From JAIQFL01 sp035295745 (GTDB lineage: Bacteria > Acidobacteriota > Terriglobia > Bryobacterales > Bryobacteraceae): a DNA stretch of 64,000 nt. Both the position numbers and the translations under genes were made by a program. Every line of letters starts with the position of its first letter. Positions within the stretch are counted from its first letter, which is position 1. The notes beneath the pieces were generated by a model, which saw only the letters and a program-made list of their open reading frames with translations, was not told where the DNA came from and made no database searches. Shown in pieces: positions 54,686 through 62,013 of this stretch. The stretch spans positions 42,065 through 106,064 of the forward strand of contig DATGIL010000097.1 in NCBI GenBank assembly GCA_035295745.1. Reading direction: 5' to 3'.

Positions 54686-55476
54686 TGTCCTCGCTATTCC
54701 GCATTGTGCTTTTCCTGATTCTGGCGGCATCGCTGGCGGTGAGTTTCTTCCCCGGCGTGTCGTACTCGCAGCAGAATCGCGAGGTCGCCGACAGCGGGCC
54801 TTCCACTCACTTTCCTCTCGGCACCGACGAACTCGGGCGCGACCGTCTGACTCGCCTGCTCTATGCCACCCGCGTCTCTCTCCTGCTCGCGGGCATTTCA
54901 GCGGCAGCCGCGATCTCCATCGCATTCCTGGTAGGCGGCGCAGCCGGATATTTCGGCGGGTGGTGCGATGCTTGCGTCCGCCGCGCGCTCGATCTCATGC
55001 TCTCGCTGCCGTGGCTCTTTCTGCTGCTGGCGGCGCGCGCGCTCTTACCGCTGAATGTGGAGCCAATCACTTCGCTGATCGTCACCTACGCGCTGCTCGC
55101 CGTGCTCGGATGGGCCGCTCCTGCCCGCGTAGTCCGCGCCGGCGTCCGCGGCTTCCGTGATTCGGACTTCGTTCTCCAGGCTCGTGCGCAGGGCTCGCCC
55201 GAGTGGCGGGTGCTGCTCCGTCACATGCTGCCCAATCTGCGCCCCGTGCTTCTTGCACAGTTCTGGACCACGATTCCAGTCTTCATCCTCGCCGAAGCGA
55301 ATCTGGGATTCCTTGGACTCAGCGCCGGCGAGCCGCTTCCCACATGGGGAACGCTGCTGCGCGAACTGCAAAATCCGCTGCTGGCACGTCCCGAGACCTA
55401 CGCTCCCGCGGCCGCCATTGCCCTGTCGCTCTTCTGTTTCAAATTCATTACTCCCTGGGGAGGGTCACAAGTATGA
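54682..55476 (+). CDS. Peptide ABC transporter permease (DppC/OppC-like)
   Basis: 264 residues starting at an ATGATG that overlaps the previous stop. The N-terminal helix (FRIVLFLILAASLAVSFFPG) is followed by the OppC-type motif HFPLGTDELGRDRLTRLLYA, TM helices (SLLLAGISAAAAISIAFLVG) and the EAA loop (SDFVLQARAQGSPEWRVLLR, HMLPN), ending with FILAEANLGFLGLSAGEPLP. It forms the channel with the preceding permease. The longer frame beginning at 54172 runs inside the first permease gene and is rejected. Confidence 0.9.
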   Translation: MMSSLFRIVLFLILAASLAVSFFPGVSYSQQNREVADSGPSTHFPLGTDELGRDRLTRLLYATRVSLLLAGISAAAAISIAFLVGGAAGYFGGWCDACVRRALDLMLSLPWLFLLLAARALLPLNVEPITSLIVTYALLAVLGWAAPARVVRAGVRGFRDSDFVLQARAQGSPEWRVLLRHMLPNLRPVLLAQFWTTIPVFILAEANLGFLGLSAGEPLPTWGTLLRELQNPLLARPETYAPAAAIALSLFCFKFITPWGGSQV

Positions 55477-57098
55477 TGCAACGCGTCCTTCACCTCAGCC
55501 TGCTCGCGTCCACGCTTGCCACGCTGTCACTTGCGCAATCCGGCGGAGAGCTCCGCTTCTGCCTGCGCGCCGACCCCAAAACCTTCGACCCGCTGGCGGT
55601 GGAGGACGACAATTCGGAAGCCATCCGCTACATTACCGGCGGTGTGCTGCTGCGCGTCAATCGCAAGACCCAGGAACTCACTCCCGAACTGGCTCAATCC
55701 TGGAATGTCGACCAGCAGGGCCGCCGCATCACCTTCCACCTGCGCCGCGGCATCTCCTTCTCGGATGGCACGCCATTCACCGCGGACGATGTCGCCTACA
55801 CCGTAACCCGCCTGATGGACCCCGCTCTGCATTCCGCCACGGCCGATCCGTTCCGTTCCAGCAATCTGCCGCCCAAGATCGCCGTGACCTCGCCCGACAC
55901 CGTTGCGATCACTTTCGCCGCGCCGGTCTCGGGTCTGGACCGCCTCTTCGACCAGGTGGCAATGCTCTCGCGGAATTCCCCCAAGAAACTCCAGGCCGTG
56001 CTCGGCCCGTTCTACGTGGCCGAATACAAACCCGGTGTCGAAGTGACGCTCGCCCGGAATCCGCACTACTGGAAGGTGGACTCGGCCGGCAAGAGCCTGC
56101 CCTATCTCGATCGCATTCACCTGCAGATCCAGCAAAACCGCGACATGGAACTGGTGCGCTTCGGGCGCGGTGAGATCGACCTGATCAACTCGCTCGACCC
56201 GGCGGTCTTCGATCAGTTGTCCCGGCAGTCGCCCGGCTCGGTCTCCGATGCAGGCGCTTCGCTGGAGTCGGAAATGATCTGGTTCAACCAGGCGCCTTCC
56301 GCCCCGCTTCCCGAGTACAAAAAAGCGTGGTTCGCCTCACAGGACTTTCGCCGCGCGGTTTCCGAGGCCATCCATCGCGACGACATCAGCAAGCTGGTCT
56401 TCCACGGACACGCCGAACCGGCCGCCGGACCCGTGTCGCCCGCCAATCGCTTCTGGGTGAATTCGTCGCTTGTACCTCACAAGTACGATCTGGCTTCGGC
56501 CCAGCGTCGTCTGCAGCACGCGGGCTTCGTTCGATTCAACAGCACCCTGCTCGATCGCGACGGCCACGAAGTGGAATTTTCGATCGTCACCAATGCCGGC
56601 AACAAAACCCGTGAGCGCATCGCTGCCATGCTGCAGCAGGACCTGAAATCGCTGGGCATTCGCCTCAACGTGGTCACGCTCGACTTTCCTTCCCTGATCG
56701 AGCGCATCACCAAGACATCGCAGTACGAAGCCTGCCTGCTCGGTCTGAGCAATGTCGACCTCGACCCTAACGCGCAGATGAACGTCTGGCTCAGCTCCGC
56801 CTCCGATCACCAGTGGAATCCCGGTCAGAAGACACCCGCAACGCCTTGGGAAGCCGAGATCGACCGCCTCATGCGGGCCCAGGCCGCGGAGCAACGCCCG
56901 GAGGCGCGCAAGGCCCTCTTCGACCAGGTGCAGCAGATCGTCTGGGAGCAGGAGCCCTTCATTTACCTGGTGAACAAGCACTCGCTCATGGCCTTCTCGC
57001 CACAGCTTCGGAATCTCGCGCCCGCCACAGTGCGGCCCGAGGCCTACTGGAACATCGAGCAGATTCAGAAGTCGACCCTGGTGGCGGAGAGCCGCTGA
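55473..57098 (+). CDS. Periplasmic peptide-binding protein (SBP family 5)
   Basis: 541 residues with a signal peptide (VLHLSLLASTLATLSLAQ). The family 5 fold is clear: GELRFCLRADPKTFDPLAVE, NRKTQELTPELAQSWNVDQQ, FHLRRGISFSDGTPFTADDV, AVLGPFYVAEYKPGVEVTLA, RNPHYWK, QDFRRAVSEAIHRDDISKLV, AQRRLQHAGF and the C-terminal WEQEPFIYLVNKHSLMAFSP. No lipobox is seen, so it is free in the periplasm. It delivers peptides, or another solute of this broad family, to the two permeases. The ATG overlaps the preceding stop (ATGA) and its own stop overlaps the ATPase gene (TGATG). Confidence 0.92.
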   Translation: MMQRVLHLSLLASTLATLSLAQSGGELRFCLRADPKTFDPLAVEDDNSEAIRYITGGVLLRVNRKTQELTPELAQSWNVDQQGRRITFHLRRGISFSDGTPFTADDVAYTVTRLMDPALHSATADPFRSSNLPPKIAVTSPDTVAITFAAPVSGLDRLFDQVAMLSRNSPKKLQAVLGPFYVAEYKPGVEVTLARNPHYWKVDSAGKSLPYLDRIHLQIQQNRDMELVRFGRGEIDLINSLDPAVFDQLSRQSPGSVSDAGASLESEMIWFNQAPSAPLPEYKKAWFASQDFRRAVSEAIHRDDISKLVFHGHAEPAAGPVSPANRFWVNSSLVPHKYDLASAQRRLQHAGFVRFNSTLLDRDGHEVEFSIVTNAGNKTRERIAAMLQQDLKSLGIRLNVVTLDFPSLIERITKTSQYEACLLGLSNVDLDPNAQMNVWLSSASDHQWNPGQKTPATPWEAEIDRLMRAQAAEQRPEARKALFDQVQQIVWEQEPFIYLVNKHSLMAFSPQLRNLAPATVRPEAYWNIEQIQKSTLVAESR

Positions 57099-57853
57099 TG
57101 CTGCTCGAAGTCCGGCTCTCGGCCGGATACCAGGGCAATTCGCAGGTATTGCGCGACTTCCGATTGTCGATCGCCCCCGGCGAGATCGTCGGGTTGGTGG
57201 GGCAAAGTGGGTCGGGCAAGAGCACGGTAGCGCTCGCGCTCATGCGGTTGCTCGAATTCCGCGGCGGATCGGCGCGCGGCGAATTGCGATTCCGGGGCCG
57301 CGACCTGATGGCGCTCCGCGAGCGCGAGATGCGCGCCGTCCGCGGACGCGAAATCGCGATGGTGATGCAGAGTCCAATCTCGGCATTGAACCCCGCGATG
57401 CGGATCGGCGGACAGCTTCTCGAATCGTGGCGCGCGCATCGGCCGTGCCGGTCCGAGCCCGGGCCCGATCTGCTGGAATTGCTGGATCGCGTGAATTTGC
57501 CGCGCGATCCGCGCTTTCTGGATCGCTACCCACGCGAAATCAGCGTCGGGCAGGCACAGCGTGTCCTCATCGCCATGGCGATCATACATCGTCCATCGCT
57601 ATTGATCGCTGACGAACCCACCAGCGCGTTGGACGCCGTGACGCAAGCCGAAATTTTGAAATTGCTTGCCCGGCTAAACCGCGACCTCGGCATGAGCATC
57701 CTCTACATATCGCACGATCTACAGTCGGTAGCGTCCTTCTGCCACCGCGTCGCCATGCTCCACCACGGGTCCGTAGTCGACTGCCGCACCGACGAATTCC
57801 TCCACAATTTCGCCTCTATTGTGGGGACAGGCTACGTAACTCCCGAATTGTAA
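57098..57853 (+). CDS. Peptide ABC transporter ATP-binding protein (OppD/DppD-like)
   Basis: 251 residues with Walker A GLVGQSGSGKSTVALALMRL, Q-loop (MVMQSPISALNPAMRIGGQL), signature (PREISVGQAQRVLIAMAI; here SVGQAQ in place of LSGGxxQ), Walker B SLLIADEPTSALDAVTQAEI and the H-loop ISHDLQSVASFCHRVAML. Most peptide importers use two different ATPases (OppD and OppF). Only one is present, and it ends without the usual zinc/oligopeptide C-terminal extension, so it may act as a homodimer. The signature Ser-Val-Gly-Gln is atypical. It is last gene of the coupled operon. Confidence 0.9.
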   Translation: MLLEVRLSAGYQGNSQVLRDFRLSIAPGEIVGLVGQSGSGKSTVALALMRLLEFRGGSARGELRFRGRDLMALREREMRAVRGREIAMVMQSPISALNPAMRIGGQLLESWRAHRPCRSEPGPDLLELLDRVNLPRDPRFLDRYPREISVGQAQRVLIAMAIIHRPSLLIADEPTSALDAVTQAEILKLLARLNRDLGMSILYISHDLQSVASFCHRVAMLHHGSVVDCRTDEFLHNFASIVGTGYVTPEL

Positions 57854-57899
57854 AGAAAGTGGACAATTCGGAATCTGGATCATCCCTTAGGTCGACCAT

Positions 57900-57914
57900 G
57901 AGTGTTCGCGCCAC
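57900..57914. repeat. Terminal fragment resembling the MITE end
   Basis: GAGTGTTCGCGCCAC differs by one base from the right end of the 53658-53858 element (GAGTGTTTGCGCCAC). It stands alone between the transporter operon and the ADOP gene, a possible remnant or solo end. Confidence 0.3.
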
Positions 57915-57958
57915 CTAAGCCCGCGCGTAACTTTTCCGCCGTATCGCAGTATTCGTGA

Positions 57959-60367
57959 GTGGTGCAAACATTCCTCGCCGACATCCGTTTCGGAGCCCGC
58001 GTCCTGCGGCAGGCCCCCGTCTTTGGAGCCATCGCCGTCCTCGCTCTAGCGCTCGGGATTGGCGCCAACACTGCGATCTTCTCCAGCGTCAACAACCTTC
58101 TGCTGAAGGCGCTGCCTTACCACGATCCCGAACGACTCGCGATGGTTTGGGAGGAAGTCAGCTTCGCCGGCTTCCCCCGAAACACCCCGGCGCCGGCCAA
58201 CTATTTCGATTGGAAGGAACAGAACACCGTCTTCACCGACCTCGCTGCGACTCGCGGCGGCGTGATGAACCTCACTGGAGACGGCCCTCCGGAACAGGTG
58301 CTGGGCCGGCGCGTGACCGCCAACTTTTTCGACGTCCTGGGCGTTCAGCCGCTCATCGGACGTCCCTTCACCACCGAGGAGGATAAGACCAATCCCAACC
58401 TCGTCGTGATCAGCTACAACCTGTGGCAGCGCCGATATGCCGGCGATCCCAGCATCGTCAACCGCACCATTCTGATGAACGGAACCCCTTGCACCGTCCT
58501 GGGCGTGATGCCGCGGGAGTTCGTGTTTATCAATCGCGACGTGGACTACTGGACACCGATCCATTTCTCGACCGAGGATGCGGGCGCACGCACCTCGCAT
58601 TTCCTCAACGTCGTCGGACGCCTGAAGCCGGGGATCAAAATCGAGCGGGCCCGCGAAGAGATGTCCGCGATCGCGAAACGGCTGCAGGAGAAATACTCCG
58701 TGAATCGCGGCATTGGCGCGGAAGTGGTACCGCTTCGCGAGGAACTGCTCGGAAGGACCCGCATGGCGGTCATCGTGCTGATGGCCGCATCCGGATTCGT
58801 GCTCCTGATCGCTTGCGCCAATCTCGCCAGCCTGCTGCTCGCACGCGCCGTGGCGCGCCAGCGGGAAATGGCAGTCCGTGCGTCGCTCGGCGCGGGCCGT
58901 GCACGTCTGGTTCGTCAGTTACTCACTGAGGGCCTCCTGCTCTCGTCTGCTGGTGGTGTGCTCGGACTCTGCGTCGCGCGTGCCGCGATGACACTGCTGT
59001 CGAAATTGTCGCCGCAAGGGTTCGGCTCCGCCGGCGCACAGATCGACCCGGCGTTGTTGCTCTTCACACTCGCTGTGTCGCTGGCCACCGGAGTACTCTT
59101 CAGCATCGTGCCGGCGATTCAGATCTCGCGCACTTCGTTGAGCGACGCGCTGCGGCAAGGCGGGCGGGCCGGCATCGGGGGACGCCGTGGGACCACTCGC
59201 GACATCCTCGTGGTGCTGGAAGTGGCCGCAGCCATCGTGCTGCTGGCAGGCGCAGGCCTGATGCTCCATACCATGGCCAAACTGCGCGCCATCGATATCG
59301 GATTCCGCCCCGATCATCTGCTCACGCTGCGCAGCACCTTGCCGCGCGAGCTTTACAACGACCCGGCACGCCGCTTGTCCTTCTACAATCGCGTAGTGGA
59401 TGGCGTTCGGGAACTGCCGGGCGTGGAAGGAGCGGCGTACAACTCGGTGCTGCCCTTCCTCAGTGCCGGCAATACGCAGGCGTATCAGGTCGAAGGCCGT
59501 GAATTACCTCCCGGCGAGGCGGGCGACGCGCTGCTTCGCGTTGGCACCAACGATTACCTGAAAATCCTGGGAGTACACCTGGTGGAAGGCCGGCTGCCCG
59601 AATCTCGCGACGGCGCCGGTGCTCCGCCGGTCATCGTGGTCAACGAAACGCTTGCGCGCCGCTTTTGGCCGCACGAGAGCGCCTTGGGCCATCGCATCGC
59701 AATGAGCGGACCGCCAGTCTGGCGGACGATCATAGGCGTGGTCCACGACGTTCGCGAGCGCGGGTACGATGTCGGCTCGAAGCCGGGAGTATATATTCCA
59801 TTCGTGCAGTTTCCGGACACCTGGGCGGTTCCAGAGAGTCTTGTCGTAAGGACCGCAGGCGATCCCAACGCGATCGTCGGAGCCGTCCGTCGCATTATTT
59901 CGTCCGTCGATCCGCAACAGCCGGTGATCGCGGTGCGCATCATGGATGAGATTCTCGATCAGGCGGTGCAGGACCGGACCTTGCAGATGGAACTGCTCGG
60001 GGCCTTCGCCGGATTGGCGCTGTTGCTGGCGTCGACTGGGCTCTATGGGGTGCTGTCTTACCTGGTGACGCAACGGGGGCGCGAGATCGGTTTGCGCATG
60101 GCACTGGGAGCAAGCGCTTCATCAGTGGTGGCGATGGTGGTGGGCCGCGGGTTGGCGCTCACGGGGGCGGGACTATTCATCGGGCTGGCGGCCGCGGCGG
60201 CGGCTACGCGCGGGATGCGCACACTGCTCTATGGTGTGGATGCGATCGATCCCGCGACGTTCGCCGGCGTCTCCGTCCTGCTCATCGCAGTCGCGGCGGT
60301 GGCCTGTTGGGTGCCTGCCCGCCGCGCTTCGCTCGTGGACCCGATTATCGTTCTGAGAGAGGAGTAA
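57959..60367 (+). CDS. ADOP-type (MacB-like) permease
   Basis: 802 residues with the acidobacterial duplicated permease layout: first TM helix (FGAIAVLALALGIGANTAIF), MacB periplasmic core (LFRRP-like LIGRPFTTEEDKTNPNLVVI), FtsX block (IACANLASLLLARAVARQRE, MAVRASLGAGRARLVRQLLT), a second periplasmic domain (VNETLARRFWPHESALGHRI) and second FtsX block (VLSYLVTQRGREIGLRMALG), ending VDPIIVLREE. It starts at a GTG (57959; another follows directly). No PadR or ATPase gene is adjacent. It differs clearly from the ADOP at 21960-24428, so they are not recent copies. Confidence 0.92.
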   Translation: MVQTFLADIRFGARVLRQAPVFGAIAVLALALGIGANTAIFSSVNNLLLKALPYHDPERLAMVWEEVSFAGFPRNTPAPANYFDWKEQNTVFTDLAATRGGVMNLTGDGPPEQVLGRRVTANFFDVLGVQPLIGRPFTTEEDKTNPNLVVISYNLWQRRYAGDPSIVNRTILMNGTPCTVLGVMPREFVFINRDVDYWTPIHFSTEDAGARTSHFLNVVGRLKPGIKIERAREEMSAIAKRLQEKYSVNRGIGAEVVPLREELLGRTRMAVIVLMAASGFVLLIACANLASLLLARAVARQREMAVRASLGAGRARLVRQLLTEGLLLSSAGGVLGLCVARAAMTLLSKLSPQGFGSAGAQIDPALLLFTLAVSLATGVLFSIVPAIQISRTSLSDALRQGGRAGIGGRRGTTRDILVVLEVAAAIVLLAGAGLMLHTMAKLRAIDIGFRPDHLLTLRSTLPRELYNDPARRLSFYNRVVDGVRELPGVEGAAYNSVLPFLSAGNTQAYQVEGRELPPGEAGDALLRVGTNDYLKILGVHLVEGRLPESRDGAGAPPVIVVNETLARRFWPHESALGHRIAMSGPPVWRTIIGVVHDVRERGYDVGSKPGVYIPFVQFPDTWAVPESLVVRTAGDPNAIVGAVRRIISSVDPQQPVIAVRIMDEILDQAVQDRTLQMELLGAFAGLALLLASTGLYGVLSYLVTQRGREIGLRMALGASASSVVAMVVGRGLALTGAGLFIGLAAAAAATRGMRTLLYGVDAIDPATFAGVSVLLIAVAAVACWVPARRASLVDPIIVLREE

Positions 60368-60390
60368 GGCGTTGGAATGAACGCAGTGAA

Positions 60391-60978
60391 CGCTTGCTTA
60401 CGCGCGCGGCTCACAACGAGCCACGACCGTGAGGGAGTGTTTTTCGGGCGATCCGGCATCGCTTGCTTACGCGAGCGGCTCGCAACGAGCCACGACCGTA
60501 AGGGAGTGTTTTTCGGGCGATCCGCCATCGCTTGCTTACGCGCGGCTCGCAACGAGCCAGGACCGTAAGGGAGTGTTTCGGGCGATCCGCCATCGCTTGC
60601 TTACGCGCGCGGCTCGCAACGAGCCACGACCGTAAGGGAGTGTTTTTCGGGCGATCCGGCATCTTGCTTACACGCGCGGATCGCAACGAGCCACGACCGT
60701 AAGGGGGTGTTTCGGGCGATCCGCCATCGCTTGCTTACGCGCGCGGCTCGTAACGAGCCACGACCGTAAGGGAGTGTTTTTCGGGCGATCCGGCATCCCT
60801 TGCTTACGCGCGCGGCTCGCAACGAGCCACGACGGTAAGGGAGTGTTTCGGGCGATCCGCCATCGCTTGCTTACGCGCGCGGATCGCAACGAGCCGACCG
60901 TAAGGGAGTGTTTTTCGGGCGATCCGGCATCTTGCTTACACGCGCGGCTCGCAACGAGCCACGACCGTAAGGGAGTGT
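60391..60978. repeat. Tandem array of nine REP-like hairpin units
   Basis: Nine units of 64-70 bp, beginning near 60391, 60461, 60530, 60594, 60663, 60729, 60798, 60864 and 60931. Each holds CTTGCTTAC, then GGCTCGCAACGAGCC (a 6-bp stem with a CAA loop), then CGACCGTAAGGGAGTG and a linker TTTCGGGCGATCCG.CATC. Linkers of units 4-9 alternate between 'TTTTTCGGGCGATCCGGCATC' minus its last base and a two-base-shorter 'GCCATCG' form, so the array grew partly as a ~134-bp dimer. Unit lengths are not multiples of three and no strand is convincingly coding. Confidence 0.92.
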
Positions 60979-60988
60979 CCACCGCGAT

Positions 60989-61993
60989 TTACTTGCCGAC
61001 TACCAAGACGTGGAAGCTGTCCGGCAATACCGGAGGCCGACCCTTCTTGCCGTCCTTTCCGTCGGGAGCCGGACCGAATTCCGCGGCCAGCAGATACACA
61101 CGATGCAGTTTTTCGTCCACTGCCATGGTGCGAGCGCGTAGTTCAGTTTGCACCGTGTCGGCCACTTCATATTTCCCATTCACCTGCTTGACGATGGTGA
61201 GTGTCCCGTCACCGCCGTTGGAGCTGAACGCCAGGCCCGTGCCGGGATCGTATCCCGCCGCGTCCGTTCCCGGACCGATCGGCAGAGAGGCGACCACCTT
61301 GAACGTCGGGATGTCGACCACCGCCATTGTCTTGCTGTCGCCGCAAACGGCGAACAGCTTCTTGTTTTTCACGTCGATGGCCAAGCCACTGGGGCTCTGA
61401 TTCGGCGTCAGTTCGACACGGCGTGTCACGGCTGGCTTGGCCGCGTCAATCTCCAGGACTTCGCTCGACGATTCCAGATTCACATATACTTTGCCCGCAC
61501 CATCCACCGCGCAAAACTCCGGCGCGGGACCCAGCGGAAAGGTCGCCACTACCTCGAGTTTGTTCGCATCGATGGCCGTGGCATCGTTGCCCGTGTGATT
61601 CATCGCGAATATCCGTTTGGTCTTGGGCTCGTAGCACACTGCGTCCGGATTCTTGCCCGCGGCCGGCTCCCCCACCTTCTCCAGAGTCTTCAGATTGAAT
61701 ACGGTGACGCTATTGGACGAGCCGTTCGTGATGAATCCCTTATTCAAATCGGGAGCCACAGCGATTCCGTGCACGCCATGCAGATCCTTGATCTGGCCGA
61801 CTACTTTCCCCGAATCGGCGTCCAGCACCTCCACTATGGTTGCGTGGGATGCGTAGATCCGGCGATTGACCTGGTCCACCGCTACATAGTCCCAGCCGCC
61901 TGTTCCGCCAATCTTGTACTTCGTGAGTATCTTGTACCCCTCCGCCGCAAATGCCGTGGAGGCGATCAATGCGAATGTCAGAAGCTTTTTCAT
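60989..61993 (-). CDS. Secreted YncE-like beta-propeller (YVTN repeat) protein
   Basis: 334 residues with a signal peptide (KKLLTFALIASTAFA). The body is a seven-bladed propeller: blades of ~42 residues such as NRRIYASHATIVEVLDADSG, HGIAVAPDLNKGFITNGSSN, TKRIFAMNHTGNDATAIDAN, KNKKLFAVCGDSKTMAVVDI and GLAFSSNGGDGTLTIVKQV. YncE relatives bind ligands or single-stranded DNA, but for most the role is unknown. The ATG at 61993 with AAGGAA upstream is preferred to a TTG two codons earlier. It lies 20 bases downstream of nothing but its own leader and just upstream, on the same strand, of no gene; the tandem repeat array follows its stop. Confidence 0.85.
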   Translation of the reverse strand: MKKLLTFALIASTAFAAEGYKILTKYKIGGTGGWDYVAVDQVNRRIYASHATIVEVLDADSGKVVGQIKDLHGVHGIAVAPDLNKGFITNGSSNSVTVFNLKTLEKVGEPAAGKNPDAVCYEPKTKRIFAMNHTGNDATAIDANKLEVVATFPLGPAPEFCAVDGAGKVYVNLESSSEVLEIDAAKPAVTRRVELTPNQSPSGLAIDVKNKKLFAVCGDSKTMAVVDIPTFKVVASLPIGPGTDAAGYDPGTGLAFSSNGGDGTLTIVKQVNGKYEVADTVQTELRARTMAVDEKLHRVYLLAAEFGPAPDGKDGKKGRPPVLPDSFHVLVVGK

Positions 61994-62013
61994 CGTCAAT
62001 TCCTTCCTCTAAA

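Noticed and set aside
60391..60978. CRISPR array
   Set aside because: There are no unique spacers: the linkers between hairpins are near-identical, and no cas genes are nearby.
60229..60982. Several minus-strand ORFs rich in RPKNTPLRSW repeats
   Set aside because: They arise from the tandem hairpin array; unit lengths are not multiples of three and the same peptide recurs in several frames.
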